The translations under genes and the position numbers were made by a program. Below are positions 7,839 through 16,725 of a stretch of DNA of 64,000 bases, one piece after another. Source of the DNA: Stenotrophomonas sp. Marseille-Q4652 (GTDB lineage: Bacteria > Pseudomonadota > Gammaproteobacteria > Xanthomonadales > Xanthomonadaceae); contig NZ_CAKAKE010000001.1 in assembly GCF_916618915.1 (NCBI RefSeq), positions 1,984,001-2,048,000 on the forward strand. Reading direction: 5' to 3'. The notes beneath the pieces are model-generated. The model searched no databases. It was not told where the DNA came from and saw only the letters and a list, made by a program, of their open reading frames with translations. The number at the start of each line of letters is the position of its first letter. Position 1 is the first letter of the stretch.

Positions 7839-9416
7839 TCAGTGCAGCGGCACGCGCAGCTCCGACGGCGCAGAGGCCGGCGAGGAGAACGTCACCGAAC
7901 CCAGCGCCCTGGTGCGGTCGGCATAGCGCGGGTCGGTGGTGTCGATGACTAGCGCCAGCCGGCGGCCGGCGGCAATCTCCGCCGCGGTAGCCTCCATCTC
8001 GATTTCCAGCGTGCGCGCCTTGCCGGCGCTGCCGGTCAGCGTGTACGGCTTGTAGCTCAGCAGCTCGCCGGCGCCGAGTGCGTTGACGCTGTACAGGTAG
8101 GCGAACAGCGTCACTTCCGACTGGCTCGGAGTCACCGTCAGCCGCAGGCTGGGAGCTCCGGCCAGCACCGACTTCCTGCTCAACGCCGGACCGGTCCACA
8201 CCGCCGCCCCCACGCGGCTGACCAGCGGCAACGAAGCGGTGGTCGGCAGGCCCAGGCCCTGGGCCAGGCCGCTGATCATCACCACGCCCGAATCCGCCAC
8301 GGTCGGCAACGCGGTGGTGATGCCGTGCTGCCAGCCGTTGGCGTGGGCGCTGGCCAGCGAGCCGGTCGGCGACAGCAGGCCGGTAGGCTTGGTCAGGCCG
8401 TAACGCACGGGGTTGGCCTGCACCGCGCCCCAGTTGGCAAAGCCCAGCCACTGGCCGCCGGTGGTCGCCAGCCGTACGGAGGGTTCGCCCGGCACGCCGT
8501 TGGCGCTGCCCTTGAGGTGGTGGTCGAACCAGCGCGTGGTCGCGTCATAGACCGCGTTGTCCAGGCCCAGCGCACCGGGGATCTCCGCAGTGGCGTGGTC
8601 ACCATGACTGAAGATCAGCTGCCTGGGGCCGGCCAGGCCGTTGTAGAAGGACACCAGCTGGCCCGGCGGGAACAGTGCGTCGTTGTAGGCGTTGGCCAGC
8701 AGCACCGCGGTGCGGTTGCGGTTGATGTTGGCCAGCTCGCTGCGCGCGCCGCGCTCGGCGGCCACCGGCAGCACGCTGTTGACCGCGCCATGGAAGTCCC
8801 CGCGCAGCGAAGCGTTGATCACCGCCGACAGCTCCGGGCCGGGCCGGCCGGTCAGCACGCCGGCGCCGCCGAGCAGCAGGATGCCCTGCTTGCTCGGGGT
8901 GGCATTGGCGTACAGCGATTCCTGCAGGTCGGTCCAGCCACTGAGTGCGGCCACGGCCTTGATGCGGGGGTCGCATCCTGCAGCCAGCAGGCTGACGCCG
9001 GCACCGTAGGAGATGCCCGAGGCACCGATCGCGTTCTGGTTGGCCCGGGTATTGGCCAGTGCCCAGTCGATCACCGCCGACACATCCTCGACCGTGGCAG
9101 GACCGGCGATGTCGATCTGGCCGGCCGAATCCCAGAAACCCCGCGAGGTGTAGCTGACCACGATGTAGCCGTCGCCGGCCATCTTCGCCGCGCGGCCAAC
9201 GTATTCGAGGTTGGGCAGCGACCAGCTGGCCGGCATCACCACCAGCGGGAACGGGCCGGCGCCCTGGTTCTTCGGTTCCAGCACCACGGCGCCGAGCGCC
9301 GTGCCGTCAAAGCTATCGATGCGTTCGTAGCGTTTGCTGTAGTCGCCCGCCCAGGCGGTGGTGGCAGCGAGCAGCAGGGTCGCACTTGCAAGGATCCGTT
9401 TGGCCGTACGGTGCAT
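7839..9416 (-). CDS. Secreted alpha/beta hydrolase, CocE/NonD-S15 type
   Basis: Exported serine hydrolase, probably an esterase or peptidase of the X-Pro dipeptidyl-peptidase/cocaine-esterase group. The 525 residues start with a signal peptide ending AWA (about 23). The alpha/beta core has nucleophile Ser136 in GISYGAG, Asp246 in NDALFPP and His274 in HGDHAT. The C-terminal third (about 380-525) looks like the jelly-roll domain of S15 enzymes. Stands alone; a strong hairpin separates it from the upstream thiL gene. Substrate unknown. Confidence 0.8.
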   Translation of the reverse strand: MHRTAKRILASATLLLAATTAWAGDYSKRYERIDSFDGTALGAVVLEPKNQGAGPFPLVVMPASWSLPNLEYVGRAAKMAGDGYIVVSYTSRGFWDSAGQIDIAGPATVEDVSAVIDWALANTRANQNAIGASGISYGAGVSLLAAGCDPRIKAVAALSGWTDLQESLYANATPSKQGILLLGGAGVLTGRPGPELSAVINASLRGDFHGAVNSVLPVAAERGARSELANINRNRTAVLLANAYNDALFPPGQLVSFYNGLAGPRQLIFSHGDHATAEIPGALGLDNAVYDATTRWFDHHLKGSANGVPGEPSVRLATTGGQWLGFANWGAVQANPVRYGLTKPTGLLSPTGSLASAHANGWQHGITTALPTVADSGVVMISGLAQGLGLPTTASLPLVSRVGAAVWTGPALSRKSVLAGAPSLRLTVTPSQSEVTLFAYLYSVNALGAGELLSYKPYTLTGSAGKARTLEIEMEATAAEIAAGRRLALVIDTTDPRYADRTRALGSVTFSSPASAPSELRVPLH

Positions 9417-9439
9417 GCGTGTTCTCCGGGTAGGGAAAG

Positions 9440-9461
9440 ATCCCGGACGGGGGTCCGGGAT
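9440..9461 (-). terminator. Terminator-like hairpin after thiL
   Basis: On the minus strand ATCCCGGAC and GTCCGGGAT form a 9-bp stem with a 4-base loop, followed by CTTTCCCT. It lies between the thiL stop and the hydrolase start, so it probably ends the rib-nusB-thiL transcript. Confidence 0.5.
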
Positions 9462-9547
9462 GCCTTACGCCGTGGGGGAGACGCGCGCGCAACGTACCAA
9501 TGGGTACGGCAGGATTCACGCCGCAATGCGGCACGGTATGGATGGGC

Positions 9548-10528
9548 TCAGCGGAAGTGGTCGAAGCCGCTACGGGCAGGCGACCAAGGCTGGCCGTCGG
9601 GCTTGTGCCAATGCACGCCCTGCCCGGTTTCTAGGCGGCCGATGCAGCTCACCCCGACCCCGGCAGCCGCGGCCACAGCCAGCACCCGCCCGCGGTTCTC
9701 GGGTGATGCGGTGAAGCACAGCTCGTAGTCGTCACCACCGCCGGCCTGCAGCGGCCAGGCCTGTTCGCTCGCTGCGTGCACGTCCAGCGCTGCCGAACGC
9801 GGCAGTGCTTGCAGCTGCAGCCGTGCAGCCACGCCACTGCGCACACAGAGGTGGCCGAGGTCGGCGGACAGCCCATCGGAGATATCGATCGCGGCCGTGG
9901 CGATGCCACGCAACGCCAGGCCCAGTGCCACCTGCGGCGTCGGTCGGCAAAGGCGCAGGCGCAGCGCTTCGGCGTGGGGATCGGGCGCACGCACCGCCAC
10001 GTCCAGCACGCCGCGCTGCCACAGCGCCAGGGCCAGCGCCGCCTCGCCCGGCACGCCACTGATCCACACTTCGTCACCGGCCCGGGCACCATCGCGGCGC
10101 AGCGCCTGGCCGGCCGGGACCGAACCCATCGCGGTGACCGAGATCGACAACGGCCCGCGGGTGGTATCGCCCCCGACCAGGGCAACGCCGTGCTGATCGG
10201 CCAGCGCGAACAGGCCATCGGCAAAACCATCCAGCCACGCCGGATCGCCGTCAGGCAGTGACAGCGACAGGGTTACCCAGCGCGGCTGCGCACCCATCGC
10301 CGCCAGGTCGGACAGGTTCACCGCCAGGGTCTTCCAGCCGATGTCGAACGGCGCCGTCTCGGCCGGGAAATGCACGCCGGCGTTGAGGGTGTCGGCGGTG
10401 ACCACCAGCTGCTCGCCGGGTGGCAGCGCCAGCAATGCCGCGTCATCGCCAATGCCGAGCACGACGTCGTCGCGCTGGCCAGCGCGGGCACGCAGTCGGT
10501 CGATCAGGGCGAATTCGGCCAGGCTCAT
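9548..10528 (-). CDS. thiL: Thiamine-monophosphate kinase
   Basis: ATP-dependent kinase converting thiamine monophosphate to thiamine diphosphate. The 326-residue protein has the AIR-synthase-like fold, with GIGDDAALL (25-33) for Mg-ATP and VGGDTTRGPLSISVTAMG in the middle. ATG at 10528 gives the normal N terminus (MSLAEFALIDRL); an upstream extension in the same frame lacks family similarity. It follows nusB after about 110 bp of GC-rich sequence with no visible gene. Confidence 0.95.
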   Translation of the reverse strand: MSLAEFALIDRLRARAGQRDDVVLGIGDDAALLALPPGEQLVVTADTLNAGVHFPAETAPFDIGWKTLAVNLSDLAAMGAQPRWVTLSLSLPDGDPAWLDGFADGLFALADQHGVALVGGDTTRGPLSISVTAMGSVPAGQALRRDGARAGDEVWISGVPGEAALALALWQRGVLDVAVRAPDPHAEALRLRLCRPTPQVALGLALRGIATAAIDISDGLSADLGHLCVRSGVAARLQLQALPRSAALDVHAASEQAWPLQAGGGDDYELCFTASPENRGRVLAVAAAAGVGVSCIGRLETGQGVHWHKPDGQPWSPARSGFDHFR

Positions 10529-10637
10529 CGATTCATGCTCGCAGGCGCGGGAGCGTTGCGTCCCGCATCCGCACGCGCCGGGGGCGCGGCGGCAGGGCCA
10601 CCGGCGCGCCGCGCAGGCACGCCGGCGACGGCCAGGC

Positions 10638-11114
10638 TCAGTGGCCGGCTTCGGTCCTGCGCCATTCGACCGCGGCGCGGTCGAGCACGCCATTGACGAA
10701 GGTGTGGCCATGCTCGGAACCGAAACGCTTGGCGGTTTCGATGGCCTCGTTGATCACCACGCGGTACGGCACGTCCATGCGGTGCAGCAGCTCGTAGGCC
10801 GCCACGCGCAACACGGCGCGCTCGATCGCGTCGACTTCCTCGACGCCACGATCCAGGTACGGCAGCAGCGCCTGGTCCAGCTCGACCTTGTTGCGCAGCA
10901 CGCCGTCGACCAGGTTCTCGAAATACGCCAGATCGGCAATCTCGTGCGCCTGCTCGTGGGCAAACTGGGCGATCAGCTGCTGCGAATTGCCGCCGGAGAT
11001 CTGCCAGGCATAGACCGCCTGCAGGGCGCGGCGGCGGGCGCGCGAACGCAACACCGGGTCGATGCCATCGCGGCGGACCTGCTTGCCGTTCCTGCTGTCA
11101 TTGGGTTTGTTCAC
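10638..11114 (-). CDS. nusB: Transcription antitermination factor NusB
   Basis: Binds boxA RNA with NusE in antitermination complexes on rRNA operons. The 158-residue protein has the all-helical NusB fold with [11 protein letters not shown] near the N terminus and [13 protein letters not shown] near the C terminus. GTG at 11114 is chosen because it overlaps the ribH stop as GTGA and gives the expected length. Sits in the classic ribH-nusB-thiL order. Confidence 0.96.
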   Translation of the reverse strand: MNKPNDSRNGKQVRRDGIDPVLRSRARRRALQAVYAWQISGGNSQQLIAQFAHEQAHEIADLAYFENLVDGVLRNKVELDQALLPYLDRGVEEVDAIERAVLRVAAYELLHRMDVPYRVVINEAIETAKRFGSEHGHTFVNGVLDRAAVEWRRTEAGH

Positions 11115-11578
11115 GGCAGTTGCTCCAGCAGGTTGACCATTTCCAGCGCCGCCAGGGCGCACTCTTCTCCCTTGTTGCCATGGCTGCCGCCGGCGCGGGC
11201 CTCGGCATCCTCCATGCGCTCGACGGCGAGCACGCCGTTGAGCACCGGCACGCCGGTCTGCAGCTGCACGCTCATCAGGCCTTCGGCGCACAGGTCGGCC
11301 ACGTGTTCATAGTGGCGGGTATCGCCACGCACGACGCAGCCCAGGGCGATGATCGCCGCGTGCCGGCCGGACTGGGCCACGCGGTTGGCGGCCATCGGGA
11401 TTTCCCAGGCGCCGGGCACGCGGACCACGTCGACCAGGTCCTCGGTGATGCCGTTGCCGGCCAGGCTCTGGCGGGCGCCGGCGACCAGAGTGTCGGTAAT
11501 GCGGGCATTCCAGCGGCTGGCGATGATCGCAAAGCGCGCGGACTCGGGGGCGCGCAGGTCGCCTTCGTAATGACTCAT
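11111..11578 (-). CDS. ribH: 6,7-dimethyl-8-ribityllumazine synthase
   Basis: Condenses the RibB product (3,4-dihydroxybutanone phosphate) with the pyrimidine from RibD to give lumazine, the substrate of RibE. The 155 residues include GAWEIP (56-61), [10 protein letters not shown] (84-93, with the catalytic histidine) and the GSHGNKGEE segment. Coupled to nusB by a 4-base overlap and 57 bp after ribBA. Confidence 0.97.
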   Translation of the reverse strand: MSHYEGDLRAPESARFAIIASRWNARITDTLVAGARQSLAGNGITEDLVDVVRVPGAWEIPMAANRVAQSGRHAAIIALGCVVRGDTRHYEHVADLCAEGLMSVQLQTGVPVLNGVLAVERMEDAEARAGGSHGNKGEECALAALEMVNLLEQLP

Positions 11579-11635
11579 GGGTGTCGCAGATCCAGTAGGT
11601 GGGTCAGTTTAACGTGTCGCGGCGGTCGCCGGCCC

Positions 11636-12745
11636 TCACGGGGCCGGCGGCTGCACGGTCTCGACAATCTCCAGGCCATAGCCGGCCAGGCCGATCTGGC
11701 GGCGCGGGGTGCCCAGCACGCGCAGCTTGCCCAGGCCGAGGTCGGACAGGATCTGCGCGCCCGCACCATTGCGCCGCCACTGGCCCACGTCCTTGTCCTT
11801 GCCGGCCGGGCGCACCACGGTTTCGTTGCGCAGCCGCGCCAGCAGCGCATCGCCATCGCGCGGCGCCGACAGCACCACCATCACCCCCTGGCCCTCGGCG
11901 GCGATCGCGCGCAATGCGTCGGTGCCGGCCACGCCGAAGTCGTCGCGGCGCCAGTGCAGCAGGTCGGCCAGCGGGTTCTCCACCTGCACCCGGACCAGGG
12001 TGGGCGTGGCCGCGTCCGGATTGCCCCTGACCAGCGCGAAATGCAGGTCGTGGGCGATGCGGTCGCGGTAGGTGACCAGCGTGAACGGGCCGAACTCGGT
12101 GTCGATGCCGCGCTCGTCCACCCGCTCCACCGTGTGCTCGGTGGCCAGCCGGTAGGCGATCAGGTCGGCGATCGAGCCCATCTTCAGCCCGTGTTCGCGC
12201 GCGAACACCTCCAGCTGCGGGCGCCGCGCCATGCTGCCGTCCTCGTTGAGGATTTCCACCAGCACGCCGGCCGGCTCCAGCCCGGCCAGCATCGCCAGGT
12301 CCACCCCGGCCTCGGTATGCCCGGCGCGGGTCAGCACCCCGCCCGGCTGGGCGATCAGCGGGAAGATGTGGCCCGGCTGGTGCAGGTCGGCCGGCCTGGC
12401 ATCGGGCTTGACCGCGGTGCGGATGGTGTGGGCGCGGTCGTAGGCGGAGATGCCGGTGGTGACGCCTTCGGCCGCCTCGATGCTGACGGTGAAATTGGTC
12501 TGGAACTGCGCGGTGTTGGCCTGCACCATCGGCGCCAGCCCGAGCTGGCCGGCACGCTCGCGGGTCAGCGGCAGGCACACCAGGCCGCGGCCGTGGGTGA
12601 CCATGAAGTTGATGTCCGACGGCTTGACCAGCTCGGCGGCCATGATCAGGTCGCCTTCGTTCTCGCGGTCCTCGTCGTCGACGATGACGACCATGCGGCC
12701 GAGGCGGATGTCCTCGAGGATCTCGGGGATGGAAGCGAAGTTCAT
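11636..12745 (-). CDS. ribB: 3,4-dihydroxy-2-butanone-4-phosphate synthase with degenerate GTP cyclohydrolase II domain
   Basis: The N-terminal half (about 1-200) is an intact DHBP synthase making the four-carbon unit of riboflavin: DDEDRENEGD (23-32), HGRGLVC and TGISAYDR are present. The C-terminal half (about 205-369) aligns with GTP cyclohydrolase II, but the segment that should hold the zinc ligands (HSEC...CDC) reads VQVENPLADLLHWRRDD, with no cysteine. Only RibB activity is expected; GTP cyclohydrolase II should be encoded elsewhere. The start overlaps the ribE stop as ATGA. Often annotated ribBA. Confidence 0.93.
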   Translation of the reverse strand: MNFASIPEILEDIRLGRMVVIVDDEDRENEGDLIMAAELVKPSDINFMVTHGRGLVCLPLTRERAGQLGLAPMVQANTAQFQTNFTVSIEAAEGVTTGISAYDRAHTIRTAVKPDARPADLHQPGHIFPLIAQPGGVLTRAGHTEAGVDLAMLAGLEPAGVLVEILNEDGSMARRPQLEVFAREHGLKMGSIADLIAYRLATEHTVERVDERGIDTEFGPFTLVTYRDRIAHDLHFALVRGNPDAATPTLVRVQVENPLADLLHWRRDDFGVAGTDALRAIAAEGQGVMVVLSAPRDGDALLARLRNETVVRPAGKDKDVGQWRRNGAGAQILSDLGLGKLRVLGTPRRQIGLAGYGLEIVETVQPPAP

Positions 12746-13344
12746 GGGGTGGCTCCTTGGCCCAGCAGGCGCTCGACGTAGCGGGCGACCAGGTCGATCT
12801 CGAGGTTGACCGCGCTGCCGACGGCGGTGGCGGCGAAAGCGGTGTTGGCGACGGTGTGCGGGATCAGCGCCACCTCGAAACCCTCGTCGTCGACTTCGTT
12901 GACGGTGAGGCTGACGCCGTCGACGCAGATCGAGCCCTTCTTGGCGATGTACTTGAGCAGCGCCCCGGGCGCGGCGAAGCGCAAGCGCTGGGCGCGGGCG
13001 TCATCAACGATCGACAGCACCGTGCCGATGCCGTCGACATGGCCGCTGACCAGGTGGCCGCCGAGGCGGTCGCTGGGCCGCATCGCGCGCTCGAGGTTGA
13101 TCGTCGCGCCCTCGGCCAGGCCGCCCAGGGTGGTGAGCGAGAGCGTCTCGGTGGAGGCGTCGGCCTGGAAGGAGCCGGCGTCGAACGCGATCACGGTCAG
13201 GCACACGCCGTTGACGGCGATGCTCTCGCCCATCTGTACGCGCTCGAACGGCAGGCTGCCGACGTTGAAGGTGAAGCGGACATCGCCGCCGATGGACTGA
13301 CGGGCGGCCAGGCGGCCGACGCCCTCGATGATGCCGGTGAACAT
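12742..13344 (-). CDS. ribE: Riboflavin synthase, alpha chain
   Basis: Dismutates two lumazine molecules to riboflavin plus pyrimidinedione. The 200 residues start MFTGIIEGVG and contain two lumazine-binding repeats, the second beginning at GGHLVSGHVDG; ESIAVNGVCLTV and GSICVDGVSLTVNEV are the paired strands. ATG at 13344 is the canonical start. First gene behind the FMN riboswitch. Confidence 0.96.
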   Translation of the reverse strand: MFTGIIEGVGRLAARQSIGGDVRFTFNVGSLPFERVQMGESIAVNGVCLTVIAFDAGSFQADASTETLSLTTLGGLAEGATINLERAMRPSDRLGGHLVSGHVDGIGTVLSIVDDARAQRLRFAAPGALLKYIAKKGSICVDGVSLTVNEVDDEGFEVALIPHTVANTAFAATAVGSAVNLEIDLVARYVERLLGQGATP

Positions 13345-13421
13345 CAGCAGGCCTCCGGGACGCGGAAGCCGCGAGTGCTGCAACGATTGGACATGAACGT
13401 TTCCCGCATGGTTGGTGAGCG

Positions 13422-13468
13422 AAAAACGCCGCAAGGCAAACAGGCGCACGCGCGGCCGGGGCCGCGCG
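13422..13468 (-). terminator. Candidate expression platform/terminator of the FMN riboswitch
   Basis: Just after the aptamer the minus strand has a 9-bp GC stem (CGCGCGGCC/GGCCGCGCG), then GCGCC pairing with GGCGT followed directly by five T residues. The second element could be an intrinsic terminator formed when FMN is bound, but its stem is short. Confidence 0.35.
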
Positions 13469-13477
13469 CAGGCCGTC

Positions 13478-13660
13478 TTCTTTCATCCGGACTCTAGGCA
13501 GTGTCGCCGGGCGACCCTGCCAACCGTCGGCTCCGGCATCGGACCGGATCTGCTGACCCCGCAAGGACTGCGGGCGCTCGCGGGCTCGTGCGGTTGCTCC
13601 GTGGGAGAACCTGCACCTACCGCCGGTGGGGAATTACACCCCGCCCTGAAGACGTTCGTG
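13478..13660 (-). promoter_or_regulatory. FMN riboswitch (RFN element)
   Basis: Leader aptamer that senses FMN and shuts down riboflavin synthesis genes. On the minus strand the conserved blocks appear in order: CTTCAGGGCGGGGT, AATTCCCCACCGGCGGT, AGCCCGCGAGCGC, GGTCAGCAGATCCGGT, and the closing AGAGTCCGGATGAAAGAAG. It lies 134 bp upstream of ribE and should control ribE-ribBA-ribH and possibly nusB-thiL. Confidence 0.95.
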
Positions 13661-13683
13661 GTTGCCGGCGAACCGGCCTGCGC

Positions 13684-13689
13684 ATTCTA
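13684..13689 (-). promoter_or_regulatory. Possible -10 element of the rib operon
   Basis: TAGAAT on the minus strand lies about 24 bp before the first conserved riboswitch block, a suitable place for the leader promoter. No good -35 match at 16-18 bp. Confidence 0.35.
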
Positions 13690-13821
13690 GCAGCCCGCCA
13701 AATGCGATGACCGTCGCAAATTTGTACAGACATAACTAGAATCCGCCGCGGCGACACGACGTCGCCCACCCGCGCCGCAAGGGCGTGGCTGACACGGACA
13801 TCACCCCTGAAAGGAAAAGCA

Positions 13822-14442
13822 ATGCGCAACAACCTCATCCTGGCCACCCTGCTGGCGGCCTCACCGTTTGCGGCCTCCGCCGCCGACATGAGCTACACCT
13901 ACGTCGAAGCCGGCTGGACCCAGGTCCAGATCAACGACGATTTCCTCGACGACCCGAAGGGCGACGGCGGCTACCTGCGCGGCTCGTTCGCGATCGCCCC
14001 CCAGGTCCACGTGTTCGCCGGTTACTCCACCGTCTCCAAGAGCTACAGCCTGGGCACGGCCCGCATGAAGGTCGAACTGGCGCAGCCGGAAATCGGCATC
14101 GGCTACCACATGGAACTCAGCGATCGCGTCGACTTCACCGCCGACATCGCGCTCCTGCGTCTCAACGACGAAGTCACGATCAGCGGCCTCCCGGGCTCCA
14201 ACGGCCGCTACAAGGATCACACCTCTGCCGGTCGTGCCACGCTGGGCGTACGCGGCAAGCCGTCGGCCCGCACCGAGGCCTGGCTGAAGGGTGGCGTGAT
14301 TGACGGTTCCGACATCGATACCAGCTTCGTGGGCAACCTGGGCGGCCAGGTCATGTTCGCCCAGCAGTGGGGTCTGGTCGGAGAGATCCAGTTCTTCGAG
14401 GACGGCACCCAGTACATGGTTGGCGTGCGCGCCAGCTTCTAA
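13822..14442 (+). CDS. Outer-membrane beta-barrel protein, Ax21-like
   Basis: Predicted 206-residue outer-membrane protein. A signal peptide ends at about residue 20 (FAASA), then mature MSYTYVEAGW and regularly alternating strands, ending in the C-terminal aromatic VRASF typical of BAM substrates. MSYTYVEAGW resembles the Ax21 family of Xanthomonas and Stenotrophomonas. A good ribosome site (AAAGGAAAAGC) precedes ATG 13822. It is transcribed against the rib genes and stands between ribD and the ribE riboswitch, as if inserted there. Function unknown. Confidence 0.75.
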   Translation: MRNNLILATLLAASPFAASAADMSYTYVEAGWTQVQINDDFLDDPKGDGGYLRGSFAIAPQVHVFAGYSTVSKSYSLGTARMKVELAQPEIGIGYHMELSDRVDFTADIALLRLNDEVTISGLPGSNGRYKDHTSAGRATLGVRGKPSARTEAWLKGGVIDGSDIDTSFVGNLGGQVMFAQQWGLVGEIQFFEDGTQYMVGVRASF

Positions 14443-14450
14443 GTAGTCAT

Positions 14451-14477
14451 CTGGCCAGGCCACAAGGGCCTGGCCAG
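14451..14477. terminator. Hairpin between convergent genes
   Basis: Eleven-bp stem CTGGCCAGGCC/GGCCTGGCCAG with a 5-base loop, between the convergent outer-membrane protein gene and ribD. No U-tract, but very stable; it could serve both directions. Confidence 0.5.
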
Positions 14478-14484
14478 AGCCGCG

Positions 14485-15582
14485 TCACACCGTCAGGTGC
14501 TGGCGCAGCAGCAGGCGCAGGTCATCGCCGAGCTGGCGGGTATCGACCAGACGCAGCTGCCGGCGCTGGGCCATGGCCTCGATGCCCAGCCCTGCCAGCA
14601 GCGGCCGGGCGTTGTCGCCGAGCAGGATCGGCGCCTGGTACAGCAGCAACTCGTCGACCAGATCGGCGGCCAGCAGTGCCCCGCCCAGGGTGGGCCCGGC
14701 CTCGGTGTGGACCTCGTTGATGCCGCGCGCAGCCAGCAACTGCATCACCGCGGCCAGATCGAGCCGGCCATCGTGCACTGGCACGGCGGCGAATTCGGTA
14801 TTGGCCAGCGACGGCGGCTCGCGGTCATCAGCGTGCAGGTACAAAGTTGGCGCGTCGCCCTCACGCACACGGGCGCAGCCCAGCGACCGCAGTTGCCGAT
14901 CCAGCACCACCCGCAATGGCGGCATGACCCCGGCATCCTCACCCAGGCGCACCGTCAGCGCCGGATCGTCGGCCAGCACCGTCGCCGCGCCGGTCAGGAT
15001 CGCGCCGGCGCGGGCACGCCAGTGCTGCACGTCCTCGCGTGCGGCCGGCCCGGTGATCCACTTGGATTCGCCACTGGCCATGGCCGTACGCCCGTCCAGG
15101 CTGGCAGCAAGCTTCACCCGCAGCCACGGCCGGCCCCGCTCCACCCGCGACAGGAAGCCGCGGTTGAGCTCGCGCGCCTGCGCTTCCATCAGCCCCACCT
15201 CGACGCTGATGCCGGCCTGCCGCAGCAGCTCGAAGCCGCCGCCGTCGACATGCGGGAACGGATCACGCATGGCCGCCACCACGCGACTGACACCTGCCTC
15301 GACCAGCGCCAGCGCACATGGCGGCGTGCGCCCGTAGTGCGCACAGGGCTCCAGGGTGACGTAGGCGGTGGCAGCGCGCGCGCGCGCGCCAGCCTGGCGC
15401 AGCGCGAACACCTCGGCATGCGGGCCGCCGGCACGCTGGTGGTAGCCCTCGCCCACCACCTGGTCGCCATGGGCGATCACGCAGCCGACCATCGGGTTCG
15501 GCCGCGTGGTCCAGGCGCCTTTCTCGGCCAGGCGCAGCGCGCGGGCCATCAGCAGGTGGTCGGTCGGGGAGAAATCGCTCAT
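14485..15582 (-). CDS. ribD: Bifunctional pyrimidine deaminase/reductase RibD
   Basis: Deaminates and reduces the pyrimidine intermediate of riboflavin synthesis. The 365-residue protein has an N-terminal cytidine-deaminase-type zinc site, HAE (55-57), PC (79-80) and PPC (87-89). The C-terminal reductase domain starts near residue 147 (LRVKLAASLDGRTA) and has THEAGPTLGG-like substrate residues (EVHTEAGPTLGG). ATG 15582 is preferred over 15597. It is separated from the other rib genes by the outer-membrane protein gene, so it probably lies outside riboswitch control. Confidence 0.95.
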   Translation of the reverse strand: MSDFSPTDHLLMARALRLAEKGAWTTRPNPMVGCVIAHGDQVVGEGYHQRAGGPHAEVFALRQAGARARAATAYVTLEPCAHYGRTPPCALALVEAGVSRVVAAMRDPFPHVDGGGFELLRQAGISVEVGLMEAQARELNRGFLSRVERGRPWLRVKLAASLDGRTAMASGESKWITGPAAREDVQHWRARAGAILTGAATVLADDPALTVRLGEDAGVMPPLRVVLDRQLRSLGCARVREGDAPTLYLHADDREPPSLANTEFAAVPVHDGRLDLAAVMQLLAARGINEVHTEAGPTLGGALLAADLVDELLLYQAPILLGDNARPLLAGLGIEAMAQRRQLRLVDTRQLGDDLRLLLRQHLTV

Positions 15583-15616
15583 GCGCCGTATCGCCATGAA
15601 ATGGGGGGATTGTCGC

Positions 15617-16099
15617 TCAGCCGGCGTCGACGGCGCGGCAGACGGTGTCGATTCGCAGCACGTTGACCGGCAGCGGGCCCAGCAACAGCCGTTCCTGCAG
15701 TTCCCACCCGAGCCGGGCGTAATACGGCAGCAGCGCGTCGGTGCAGTACAGGTACAGCGGGTTCACGCCGAGCCGTGCGGCCTGGGCAACGCAATGCGTG
15801 ACAAGCGCAGGTGCCACGCCACGACCGCGCGCCTGCGGGCGCACGTACAGGCTGGCCAGCCACGGCGCGTATTGGCGGATGTCGTCGTGGTCGTTCTGCA
15901 GCAGGCTGACGCTGCCCAGCCAGTCGCCATCCTCCTCGGCGACCCAGGTCTCGGGAATGCCCCCGTGGCTGTACTCGCGCAGCTCCTGCTCGGCCTGGGC
16001 CACGGTCCAGTCCGGCAGCAGCGTACCGAAGGCGTCCACGTGCGCACTGGCGATCCCCGGGATCCACTCCGGGCGCTCGCACAGGCGGACGATGCGCAT
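15617..16099 (-). CDS. GNAT family N-acetyltransferase
   Basis: Acetyl-CoA-dependent acyltransferase of unknown substrate. The 160 residues contain the GNAT motif A, LYVRPQARGRGVAPAL (about 84-99), and the C-terminal YYARLGWE typical of the fold. It lies between nrdR and ribD in the same direction, 6 bp after nrdR, so it probably belongs to the nrdR-ribD transcript. Confidence 0.88.
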   Translation of the reverse strand: MRIVRLCERPEWIPGIASAHVDAFGTLLPDWTVAQAEQELREYSHGGIPETWVAEEDGDWLGSVSLLQNDHDDIRQYAPWLASLYVRPQARGRGVAPALVTHCVAQAARLGVNPLYLYCTDALLPYYARLGWELQERLLLGPLPVNVLRIDTVCRAVDAG

Positions 16100-16105
16100 G
16101 CGCGC

Positions 16106-16624
16106 TCAGCGTGCCTTGGCGCGGGCGCCGGCTTCCTCGGCCAGCAGCGGCAGTTGTTCCTCGGCCGGCGGCAGGTCGCGCTCGAGCTTCTCGATCTCGT
16201 CGCGGAAGTCGGCCAGTTCCTCGAAGCTGCGATACACCGAGGCAAAGCGCACGTAGCCGACATGGTCGAGCTTGCGCAGTTCGTTCATCACGAATTCGCC
16301 GACCCGGATCGACGGCACCTCGCGCTCGCCGCACATGCGCAGCTGGTGCACCACCGCGCGAACCGCCGCCTCGATCCGCTCCTCGGCCACCGGCCGCTTC
16401 TGCAGCGCGCGGTCGAAGCTGGTGCGCAGCTTGCGGGCGTCGAAGGCCTCGCGGCCGCCGTCGTTCTTGATGATCACCGGCAGCTTCAGCTCGATGGTTT
16501 CCAGCGTACTGAAGCGCTCGCCGCAGGCTTCGCAGCCGCGGCGGCGACGGATGGTGGCGCCGTCCTCGGACACACGCGAGTCGATCACGCGGGTATCGGT
16601 GTGCTGGCAGAAGGGGCAATGCAT
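16106..16624 (-). CDS. nrdR: Transcriptional repressor NrdR
   Basis: Represses ribonucleotide reductase genes in response to bound ATP/dATP. The 172-residue protein has an N-terminal zinc ribbon with Cys3, Cys6, Cys31 and Cys34 and an ATP-cone domain (about 49-139). A longer C-terminal tail rich in Glu and Ala extends beyond the usual family end. The glyA-nrdR-ribD neighbourhood is typical of the family. Confidence 0.97.
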   Translation of the reverse strand: MHCPFCQHTDTRVIDSRVSEDGATIRRRRGCEACGERFSTLETIELKLPVIIKNDGGREAFDARKLRTSFDRALQKRPVAEERIEAAVRAVVHQLRMCGEREVPSIRVGEFVMNELRKLDHVGYVRFASVYRSFEELADFRDEIEKLERDLPPAEEQLPLLAEEAGARAKAR

Positions 16625-16725
16625 GGGAAGCCTTTACGTCGTGGTGCCGCAACCGCAGCCAGGATGCCGGACCGGAAGCAGCGGCGCGCACCCGGCGCGC
16701 CGCCGTCCCTCACGGGCCCGATGGC

